A DNA stretch of 12,299 nucleotides from Deltaproteobacteria bacterium (GTDB lineage: Bacteria > Desulfobacterota > Syntrophia > Syntrophales > UBA5619): contig JAJFTY010000178.1 in assembly GCA_021372695.1 (NCBI GenBank), positions 1-12,299 on the forward strand, read 5' to 3'. Shown here piece by piece: positions 6,770 to 12,299 of this stretch. The position numbers were made by a program, and so were the translations under genes. The first letter of the stretch is position 1. Each line of letters starts with the position of its first letter. The notes under the pieces are model-generated. The model was not told the origin of the DNA. It ran no database searches and was given only the letters and a program-made list of their open reading frames with translations.

Positions 6770-7660
6770 TCAGGTTTTCAAAAATTCCTGCACATCATTC
6801 TTCTTTTCCGGATCATACATATCCTTTTCCGGAATTTCGCATCCTTCGACCGGCTCCCCGATCAGAATCTCCTCCACATGATGGATCGGCGTTCCCAGGA
6901 GCATGCTCCCCACCTCCCGGAAGATTTCCGGAAAACGGCTGACGATGAAGCGGTGTTCACCCTGGCTTACGATACCATCGCCGAGGCTGTTCCGTTCGGT
7001 CAGAATCTCCCTCAACTCCCGGGTCAAATCGCTGTTGGGATCGACAATGCTGACGTTGCCGCCCAGCGCATCCCCGATGACCCTCTGGATAAACGGGAAA
7101 TGGGTGCAACCGAGCATCAGGGTGTCGATGTCGTTATCCTTCAGCGGCCGCAGATAGGTTTCAACGGCCAGCCGGGTATCATCGGCATCGATCTTTCCGA
7201 CCTCGATCAGCGGGGGCAGAAGGGGGCAGGCCTGCCCGAATACCTGAATGGCCGGGTCGAGAGCGGCGAAGATCCGGGCGTGGAGGCCGCTCTCCACGGT
7301 CCCCTTCGTGCCGATGAGCCCGACCCGCTTGTTCCGGGTCGCTTTGCACGCCGCGGGGATTCCGGGCCCGATCACGCTCAACACGGGCACGGAAAAGCGC
7401 TTCCGGGCCGCCTCGTACCCGGCGGCGGAGGCCGTGTTGCAGGCGATGACGATCGCCTTGACCCCCTGGTCCACCAGAAACTGGAGGCTTTCCAGAACCA
7501 GCCCCTCTGCAACATCGTGGGGGAGGGCGCCATACGGCTGGCGCGCCCGGTCGGCAAAATAGACGACCCGTTCCCCGGGCAGGACCCTGAGCATCTCCCT
7601 GACCACGCTCAGCCCGCCGACGCCAGTATCGAACACCCCGATGGGGCTATTTCTCTTCAT
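6770..7660 (-). CDS. murI: Glutamate/aspartate racemase family protein (MurI-like)
   Basis: 296 residues. The cofactor-independent racemase signatures are complete: GVFDTGVGGLSVV at about 8-20 with the catalytic-region Asp 11, ADRARQPYG at about 36-44, ACNTAS with catalytic Cys 74, and LGCTHFPF with catalytic Cys 185 and His 187. MurI interconverts L- and D-glutamate for peptidoglycan. The protein is about 30 residues longer than typical (about 265), with a charged C-terminal tail. It lies between a TAXI-TRAP importer and an aminotransferase on the same strand, 55 bp before the latter, so a catabolic role in bringing D- and L-amino acids into one pool is possible. Whether it is the cell's only MurI cannot be told. 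The start is ATG with CAGGAG four bases upstream. Confidence 0.93.
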   Translation of the reverse strand: MKRNSPIGVFDTGVGGLSVVREMLRVLPGERVVYFADRARQPYGALPHDVAEGLVLESLQFLVDQGVKAIVIACNTASAAGYEAARKRFSVPVLSVIGPGIPAACKATRNKRVGLIGTKGTVESGLHARIFAALDPAIQVFGQACPLLPPLIEVGKIDADDTRLAVETYLRPLKDNDIDTLMLGCTHFPFIQRVIGDALGGNVSIVDPNSDLTRELREILTERNSLGDGIVSQGEHRFIVSRFPEIFREVGSMLLGTPIHHVEEILIGEPVEGCEIPEKDMYDPEKKNDVQEFLKT

Positions 7661-7677
7661 CTCGCTCCTGACTCAGA

Positions 7678-7715
7678 AGCGGCACCCGGCCGGAAACAAG
7701 CGGCCGGGCACCGCT
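7678..7715 (-). other. Strong intercistronic hairpin between TAXI binding-protein gene and racemase gene
   Basis: CCCGGCCG (7685-7692) pairs with CGGCCGGG (7701-7708) across an 8-nt loop. A 2x2 internal loop (7683-7684 / 7709-7710) then leads to an outer stem of AGCGG (7678-7682) with CCGCT (7711-7715). On the transcribed minus strand it is followed by TTCTG rather than a T-run, so full termination is unlikely. Its position between the binding-protein gene and the enzymes suggests 3'-end protection of the upstream mRNA or partial attenuation (inference). Confidence 0.6.
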
Positions 7716-7751
7716 ATCGGATCATTCCTCAAACAGCTCTGACATTCGACC

Positions 7752-8729
7752 CTATTTCACGGCGCCCTTTTCCTTGTAATACTTCAACGCGCCCGGATGG
7801 ATGGGAACCGAAAATCCATCGACGGCCGTTTTCAGACTGATGTCGTTTCCTTTGGGGTGCCCCTTGGCCACTTCCGCCTTTTTCTCGATCAGAGTTTTGG
7901 TCATCTTGTAGACCAGATCATCGGGCATCTCGGCTGCAACACAGAGCGTCGCCAGGGAGCCGGTGGTGACAACCTCATCCAACCCCTTGTAGGTTCCCTT
8001 GGGGATAATGGTCGCGCTGGCGAAATAGGGATATTTCTTGACGAGTGCCGCGATGTTGGCGCGATCCATCGACAGAATCTTGACCTTGTGCTGGGTGGAG
8101 ATATCGATGATGGCGGAGTTGGGCGCGCCCGCATCGACCAGAACGGCGTCGACCTGGCCGTCCTTCAGAAGTTCCATGGCCGGTCCATAGGAGAGGTACT
8201 GCGGCTTGATCTCGGAGAAGGGAATGCCGTACGTTTCCAGAACGGCCTTCATGGTGGTGACGCTGGAGCTGCCCTGGATGCCGCACGATACCTTTTTCCC
8301 CTTCAGATCGGCATAGGAATTGATGCCCGAGTTGGCCTTGACCACCGTCTGAACCGTGTTGGGATAGAGAGAGATCAGCCCCCGGATATTGTCCACCTTG
8401 TTACCCTTGAACATCTCCTCTCCCTTGGCGGCCCACTCGGCGACCAGGGACTCCACAAAACCGACTTCCATGGTTTTGGCCTTGATAAACCGCGCATTTT
8501 CGATGGAACCCCCTGTCGCTTCCGCACCGACGTTGATACCGATGCCAGCCGCCGACCACACCTTGGCCATGGCCACACCCAGCGGGTAGTAGGTCCCGCT
8601 CATCCCGCCGGTGCCGAGGGAGATGTTCCGGTCCGCCGCAACACCGATCCCCTGTCCGCCGACCAGCACCATTGCCAGAAACAGGCATGACACCAGCAGA
8701 AAACGCTTCATCTCCATCTTTTTTTTCAC
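7752..8729 (-). CDS. TAXI family TRAP transporter solute-binding protein
   Basis: 325 residues with a classical signal peptide: a positively charged MKKKMEMKR start, a hydrophobic run (FLLVSCLFLAMVLVGG) and a likely cleavage after GVAA near residue 32. The mature protein begins ISLGTGGMSGTYYPLG and continues with VGAEATGGSIEN, the usual opening of TAXI (TRAP-associated extracytoplasmic immunogenic) proteins, followed by YADLKGKKVSCGIQGSSS and VDAVLVDAGAPN. It should capture a carboxylate or amino acid in the periplasm and deliver it to the fused permease encoded just upstream; characterised TAXI ligands include glutamate and 2-oxoglutarate, but the ligand here is unknown. The GTG start has a strong AGGAGG 7 nt upstream. 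An ATG at 8734 overlaps in another frame and is not used. Confidence 0.94.
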   Translation of the reverse strand: MKKKMEMKRFLLVSCLFLAMVLVGGQGIGVAADRNISLGTGGMSGTYYPLGVAMAKVWSAAGIGINVGAEATGGSIENARFIKAKTMEVGFVESLVAEWAAKGEEMFKGNKVDNIRGLISLYPNTVQTVVKANSGINSYADLKGKKVSCGIQGSSSVTTMKAVLETYGIPFSEIKPQYLSYGPAMELLKDGQVDAVLVDAGAPNSAIIDISTQHKVKILSMDRANIAALVKKYPYFASATIIPKGTYKGLDEVVTTGSLATLCVAAEMPDDLVYKMTKTLIEKKAEVAKGHPKGNDISLKTAVDGFSVPIHPGALKYYKEKGAVK

Positions 8730-8833
8730 GTTGCATCCTCCTTTGTTTGAATTGATTCGTGATGACGACCGAACGCGACCGGATCATGTCCCCGTACACC
8801 TTCGATCGCCCCCTTTACATGGCGCTATCGCTT

Positions 8834-8860
8834 GCCGGTTCGTCGCGCCCTGAAACCGGC
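8834..8860 (-). other. Stem-loop just after the TRAP permease stop codon
   Basis: GCCGGTT (8834-8840) and AACCGGC (8854-8860) form a 7-bp stem with a 13-nt loop, about a dozen bases downstream of the permease stop. No T-run follows. Together with the rest of the 143-bp gap it may tune the ratio of permease to binding protein, but I see no clear promoter there. Confidence 0.4.
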
Positions 8861-8872
8861 TCTGTTCCCATC

Positions 8873-10807
8873 TCAGGCCAATGCCCCTGCCGCATCACCC
8901 TTGGTGCGCCGCTGCCAGAAATAGACTGCCGCCAGGATGGCAAACCCCATCAGATCCGTTGTGATCCCTGGTATAATCAACAAGATACCGCTGATCAGCA
9001 GAGCGGCCCTTTCCCATCCCCTGCATCTCCGGTTGAGGAAATTGCCGACTGCGGCGCTCAGGGCAACCACGCTGAACCCCGTCGAGATGGTCATGATCAG
9101 AATGTCGGCGATGGGACCCTGCAACACCAGACCCGGGTGATAGACAAACAGAAAGGGGATGATGAACCCGACGATCACATTTCTCGAGGCGATCACCCCA
9201 GTCATCATCGGATCCCCCTTGGCGATGCCCGCGGCGGTGTAGGCCGCGAGCGCGACCGGCGGCGTGATGTCCGCATAGACGCCGAAGTAAAAGACGAACA
9301 TGTGGGCCGTCAGCGTCGGCACACCAAGCCCGACCAGGGCTGGGGCCGCCACCGAAGCCTGGACAATGTAATTGGCCGTGGTCGGCAGGGCCATGCCCAG
9401 GATCAGCGAGGCCAGGGCCGTCAGAAGTAGGGCGATGATCAGTTTCCCGGCGGCCAGGTATTCGATCAGCATGGCCAGCTTCACGCCGAGTCCGGTCATG
9501 CTCGTGACGCCGACGATCATGCCGGCGCAGGCGCAAGCCGCGGCAATCCCCACGGAATTCCTTCCCGCCAGCGCCAGGACATCCCAGAACCCCTTGAGGC
9601 TCAGCCTTGTGGCCGCCTTGAACATGCCGGCAATGATCATGAGCCCGATTCCGGCAAAGGCGGCCCGGGCAGGGCTGTAGCCCAGGACCAGAACGACAAT
9701 CAGCGCGATGACCGGCAGGACATAGACCCAGCCTTCCTTCATGACGCCGCCGAATTTGGGGATTTCATTTTCCGGCAGCCCCTTCATCCCCGTGCGGCAG
9801 GCCTCGAAATGGACGTTCATGTAGACGCTCAGGTAGTAGAGGAGCGCCGGAATGATGGCCATGATGACGATTTTCACGTAGGCCGTCTGCGTGAATTCCG
9901 CCATGATGAAGGCGGCCGCCCCCATGACGGGAGGCATGATCTGTCCGCCTGTCGATGCCGCCGCCTCCACGGCGCCTGCAAATTCGGGCCTGTAACCAAT
10001 CCGCTTCATCAGAGGGATCGTGAAGGTTCCCGTGGTGGCCACGTTGGCGATGCTGCTTCCGGAAATCGTCCCCATGAGCCCGCTGCTGATGACGGCGATC
10101 TTGGCGGGCCCGCCCCGGAGGCGCCCCGCCAATGATACGGCGAGATCGATGAAGAACTTGCCTCCGCCGCCCTTGTCGAGAAAAGCCCCGAAGAGAATGA
10201 ACAGGAAGACGATCGTCACCACGACGCCCAGCGGAATCCCGAAGATCCCCTCGGTGGTCATGTACATCTGGTTCAGGATCCGGTGGATATCGTACCCCCG
10301 GTGGCCGAAGCTGCCCGGAATCAGATAGCCGAAGTAGGCGTACAGCAGAAAGACGATCGTCACGATCGGAAGAGGCCAGCCGATGGAGCGGCGCGTCGCG
10401 TCCAGGACCATGATGATGCACAATCCGCCCAGAATCTTGTCGGTGGTGTTGAGGGCGCCCATGCGGTTGACGAGGTTTTCAAAATCGACCAGGACATAAG
10501 CGCAGACCACGACGGCCAGGATCGCCCACGCCCAGTTCAGCCCATTCAACCCTTTCCGCCTGAACGTGGGGTACAGGAGAAAAATGACGAGAAAACTGAG
10601 CATCAGGACCGCAGCCCGTTGCATCATGGCCGGCAGGGGAAAGAGAAGCATCGTGCCGATGATAAAGACGGATATGCCGGCGCCGCCCAGCTGGATGAAA
10701 AGGTTCACGATCCTGTTGCGTTCGTCGTACGTTGCGGCCTTTTCTTCCGACCCGGATGCCAGCAATTCGTCGGCCTTTGCCTTGACGGGGTTGAATTTTT
10801 TCGCCAT
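8873..10807 (-). CDS. TRAP transporter permease, fused 4TM-12TM subunits
   Basis: 644-residue inner-membrane protein made almost wholly of hydrophobic helices. The N-terminal third corresponds to the small DctQ-like subunit. The rest is the DctM-like large subunit, with the conserved FLDKGGGGKFFIDLA, ISSGLMGTISGSSIANVATT, GAVEAAASTGGQIMPPVMGA and GMALPTTANYIVQA segments. Fused permeases of this type are the usual partners of TAXI binding proteins and import organic acids using an ion gradient, typically sodium. The ATG at 10807 gives a short charged N-terminus (MAKKFNPVKAKADELL) and has AAGGAGG 11 nt upstream; the frame stays open to an ATG at 10909, but that stretch overlaps an inverted repeat and lacks a ribosome site. 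The partner binding-protein gene follows after 143 bp. Confidence 0.94.
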   Translation of the reverse strand: MAKKFNPVKAKADELLASGSEEKAATYDERNRIVNLFIQLGGAGISVFIIGTMLLFPLPAMMQRAAVLMLSFLVIFLLYPTFRRKGLNGLNWAWAILAVVVCAYVLVDFENLVNRMGALNTTDKILGGLCIIMVLDATRRSIGWPLPIVTIVFLLYAYFGYLIPGSFGHRGYDIHRILNQMYMTTEGIFGIPLGVVVTIVFLFILFGAFLDKGGGGKFFIDLAVSLAGRLRGGPAKIAVISSGLMGTISGSSIANVATTGTFTIPLMKRIGYRPEFAGAVEAAASTGGQIMPPVMGAAAFIMAEFTQTAYVKIVIMAIIPALLYYLSVYMNVHFEACRTGMKGLPENEIPKFGGVMKEGWVYVLPVIALIVVLVLGYSPARAAFAGIGLMIIAGMFKAATRLSLKGFWDVLALAGRNSVGIAAACACAGMIVGVTSMTGLGVKLAMLIEYLAAGKLIIALLLTALASLILGMALPTTANYIVQASVAAPALVGLGVPTLTAHMFVFYFGVYADITPPVALAAYTAAGIAKGDPMMTGVIASRNVIVGFIIPFLFVYHPGLVLQGPIADILIMTISTGFSVVALSAAVGNFLNRRCRGWERAALLISGILLIIPGITTDLMGFAILAAVYFWQRRTKGDAAGALA

Positions 10808-10900
10808 TCCGTGTCTTCCCTCCTTAGCAGTGTTGTCGTTGCGTTGATTGGCTCCGGGCGTCCGCGCCGGAGCGAAGACCGTCTTCCTCTTGTTCATACC

Positions 10901-10921
10901 GATTGCCATCGATCGGCAATC
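10901..10921. other. Perfect 7-bp inverted repeat overlapping the regulator's stop codon
   Basis: GATTGCC (10901-10907) and GGCAATC (10915-10921) flank ATCGATC. It spans the end of the GntR gene and begins the 112-bp leader of the permease gene. It could be an operator, a weak 3' hairpin, or chance; no T-run follows. The same leader holds another stem, GCTCCGG (10851-10857) with CCGGAGC (10867-10873). Confidence 0.4.
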
Positions 10922-11618
10922 ATTCTTTCTCTAGTTGCTGCGGATTGGCAACGCAGACCTTGTCGATCCTGAGGAGATGGTCCCGGATGGCCTGTTTTGC
11001 TTTTTCCGGATCATGCTCCCGGAGCGCCCGCAGGATGAGTTCGTGCTCCCGGTCCGTGGTCGGCAGCTTTCCTCCGGCGTGGTTCATCATGCGGAAGCGG
11101 ACAAACTGCATATGGGCGTTCAAATTCCGATAGATGTTCAAAAGCCGGTTGTTCTCCGCAAATTGGAAAATCAAGAGATGAAACCGGCTGTCCAATTCCA
11201 TGTATGCCCTGTAGCTCGTGCCGCCGTTCGGATAAACGGTGAGGGCGAGACCCTGCTGATAAAGGTCCTCGAGTTGCCGGAGTTGATCGTCGGTGATCCG
11301 CTCGGCAACCGTTTCAATGACCGCAGTTTCCAGGATGATCCTCGTCCGGATGATTTCGTGAATATCCGCCTCGGTGATATTCTTGACGTAGGTCCCCGTA
11401 CGGGAAGAGATTTCGACCAGGTCTTCGCCTGCAAGCCTGAAGAGCGCATCCTTGACGGGCGTGTGGCTGACCCCCAGGGCCCGGCTGATCTCCCCGACGT
11501 TGAGCTTGCATCCGGGGGGATAGTCGGCGTTGATGATCCGCTGTTTGATGATATCGTAGATCTTCTCGTTGAGGCTTGCCAGGTCGATTGAGGGGAAGGA
11601 TGCTGCCGCGTCTTCCAT
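10920..11618 (-). CDS. GntR family transcriptional regulator, FadR/FCD type
   Basis: 232 residues. The N-terminal winged helix-turn-helix (about residues 15-75) includes LNEKIYDIIKQRII, GEISRALGVSHTPVKDALF and the wing SRTGTYV. The C-terminal FCD ligand domain begins at RTRIILETAVIE and carries the expected acid/histidine metal or ligand residues: DSRFH, a His in REHELI, and a His in RDHLL. Such proteins bind carboxylates or amino acids and usually repress neighbouring catabolic and uptake genes. It sits at the head of the TRAP-racemase-aminotransferase-Kor gene row and diverges from the DapA-like gene, so it probably controls both. The ATG at 11618 has AGAGGAG six bases upstream; a GTG at 11684 would place the perfect inverted repeat at 11645-11667 inside the gene. 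That repeat lies 26 bp upstream of the chosen start and is a good candidate for autoregulation. Confidence 0.93.
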   Translation of the reverse strand: MEDAAASFPSIDLASLNEKIYDIIKQRIINADYPPGCKLNVGEISRALGVSHTPVKDALFRLAGEDLVEISSRTGTYVKNITEADIHEIIRTRIILETAVIETVAERITDDQLRQLEDLYQQGLALTVYPNGGTSYRAYMELDSRFHLLIFQFAENNRLLNIYRNLNAHMQFVRFRMMNHAGGKLPTTDREHELILRALREHDPEKAKQAIRDHLLRIDKVCVANPQQLEKE

Positions 11619-11644
11619 TCGGGACTCCTCTTGCCATTCCTGCC

Positions 11645-11667
11645 ATGTGAAATCTGAAATTTCACAT
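11645..11667. promoter_or_regulatory. Candidate operator: perfect 9-bp inverted repeat
   Basis: ATGTGAAAT (11645-11653) and ATTTCACAT (11659-11667) are exact inverted copies with a 5-nt spacer, AT-rich in a GC-rich region. It lies between the divergent regulator and lyase genes, close to the regulator's start. The symmetric form suits a dimeric GntR protein, although it does not fit the TNGTNNNACNA core reported for many FadR-group sites. A TTGACT about 30 nt upstream on the minus strand could be the -35 of the regulator's promoter, but no convincing -10 was found. Confidence 0.6.
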
Positions 11668-11754
11668 CGGTCGCTTCGTGCCACAGGCCATATCGAAAGT
11701 CAAGTTTTTTGAACACCGCCCCTCACCGTTTTTTCCCAATCCGGCTTTTAACGC

Positions 11755-11783
11755 TTGACAGCCGTGCTCGTTTTTCCTATGGT
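11755..11783 (+). promoter_or_regulatory. Sigma70-type promoter for the DapA-like gene
   Basis: TTGACA at 11755-11760, a 17-bp spacer, then TATGGT at 11778-11783. The -35 is perfect and the -10 matches TATAAT at 4 of 6 positions. It would start transcription near 11790, giving a leader of about 40 nt before the ATG at 11833. Confidence 0.65.
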
Positions 11784-11832
11784 CTGGTCATCAAAAACCC
11801 TTGAATCATCAGGATACTCGAAGGAGAGAAGC

Positions 11833-12299
11833 ATGATCAAATTCACACCCAAAGGCATCATCCCCGCGATGGTCACCCCCATCGATGCGGCGGGGCGCGT
11901 CAACGAAAGCGCGCTGCGGAAACTGACCAACCATCTGATCGACGGCGGCGTCCACGGCCTCTTCCCGGTGGGAAGCCAGGGGGAGTTCTTCTCCCTGACC
12001 TTCGAACAGAAGAAAGAGGCGATCCGGATCGTCGTCGCCGAAACCCGGGGCCGCATCCCGGTCTATGCGGGCACCGGGGCCGTCACCACCCGCGAGGCGA
12101 TCGAAACCACGAAGATGGCGCAGGACCTCGGCGTCGATTGTGTCTCGGTCATCACCCCCTATTTTCTCGTCCCGAGCCAGAAGGAGCTGATCGCACACTA
12201 TACGGCGATTGCCAAGGCCTGTCCGAATCTGCCGATCCTCCTTTACTCGAACCCCGACCGTACCGGCGTTCCGATGCCGGTCTCCACGGTCCTGGAACT
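11833..12299 (+). CDS. DapA/NanA superfamily aldolase or lyase (N-terminal part)
   Basis: The first 155 codons are present and the gene runs off the right edge. The TIM-barrel family pattern is clear: GIIPAMVTPID near the start, VGSQGEFFSLT at about 46-56, VYAGTGAVTTREAIE, VSVITPYFLVPSQKEL at about 104-119, and ILLYSNPDRTG at about 135-145. Enzymes of this family split or join 2-oxoacids such as pyruvate through a Schiff-base lysine, which here would lie beyond the window. Compared with E. coli DapA, the active-site Thr44-Thr45 are Ser48-Gln49 and Tyr107 is Phe111, while Tyr133 (Tyr138) and Arg138 (Arg143) are kept. It is therefore probably not dihydrodipicolinate synthase itself. AAGGAG lies six bases before the ATG. 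It is divergent from the GntR gene, so it is likely co-regulated with the operon. Confidence 0.88.
   Translation, partial: MIKFTPKGIIPAMVTPIDAAGRVNESALRKLTNHLIDGGVHGLFPVGSQGEFFSLTFEQKKEAIRIVVAETRGRIPVYAGTGAVTTREAIETTKMAQDLGVDCVSVITPYFLVPSQKELIAHYTAIAKACPNLPILLYSNPDRTGVPMPVSTVLE

Noticed and set aside
6878..7840. 320-codon plus-strand frame across the racemase gene
   Set aside because: Covers the complement of the MurI-like gene and an intergenic hairpin; composition is that of a shadow frame.
7797..8690. 297-codon plus-strand frame across the TAXI gene
   Set aside because: Exact complement of a signal-peptide-bearing TAXI protein; no motif of its own.
10808..10909. N-terminal extension of the TRAP permease to the ATG at 10909
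   Set aside because: That start has no ribosome site, the added residues are not hydrophobic or conserved-looking, and AAGGAGG at 10819-10825 serves the ATG at 10807.
11645..11667. Possible CRP/FNR-type site (TGTGA ... TCACA)
   Set aside because: The half-sites are separated by 11 nt instead of the 6 nt (CRP) or 4 nt (FNR) expected, so a GntR operator is a better guess.
11619..11684. N-terminal extension of the GntR protein to the GTG at 11684
   Set aside because: It would bury both the AGAGGAG ribosome site and the perfect inverted repeat inside the gene; GntR domains normally begin near the ATG at 11618.

Overview
The window is GC-rich bacterial DNA. Nearly all genes lie on the minus strand, so transcription runs from high to low coordinates. 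The gene set suggests an anaerobic amino-acid- or organic-acid-using bacterium: a ferredoxin-dependent 2-oxoacid oxidoreductase, a GltD-like flavoprotein carrying ferredoxin clusters, and a TAXI-type TRAP importer. My best guess is a Desulfobacterota or Syntrophales-like lineage. This is inferred from gene content and from a short inverted-repeat element of a style I associate with those genomes; there is no 16S or other marker to prove it.

Layout in transcription order. A divergent control region (about 11619-11832) separates a plus-strand DapA/NanA-superfamily lyase (cut by the window end) from a minus-strand GntR/FCD regulator. It holds a good sigma70-type promoter for the lyase and a perfect 9-bp inverted repeat just in front of the regulator. 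Downstream of the regulator, all on the minus strand, come: a fused TRAP permease (8873-10807), a TAXI substrate-binding protein (7752-8729), a glutamate/aspartate racemase of the MurI family (6770-7660), a class I/II aminotransferase of the AADAT/LysN type (5464-6714), the three core subunits of a 2-oxoacid:ferredoxin oxidoreductase (alpha 4267-5394, beta 3410-4237, gamma 2856-3392), and a GltD-like FAD/NAD(P) oxidoreductase with extra ferredoxin clusters at its C-terminus (1232-2839). Gaps between successive genes from the racemase to the GltD-like gene are 16 to 69 bp, which fits one transcript. The leftmost part holds a SpoU/TrmH RNA methyltransferase, a 126-bp foldable inverted-repeat element, and the start of cutA. 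These look like housekeeping genes outside the pathway.

How it could work (inference): the regulator senses a small carboxylate or amino acid. The TAXI-TRAP system imports it, the racemase may bring D- and L-forms into one pool, and the aminotransferase makes the 2-oxoacid. KorABC decarboxylates that to acyl-CoA, giving reduced ferredoxin. The GltD-like fusion protein, whose C-terminal double [4Fe-4S] domain could stand in for the missing small ferredoxin subunit (KorD), passes the electrons to NAD(P). The actual substrate cannot be read from the sequence. No tRNA, rRNA, CRISPR array, transposase gene or origin was seen. No gene-free stretch exceeds 300 bp.
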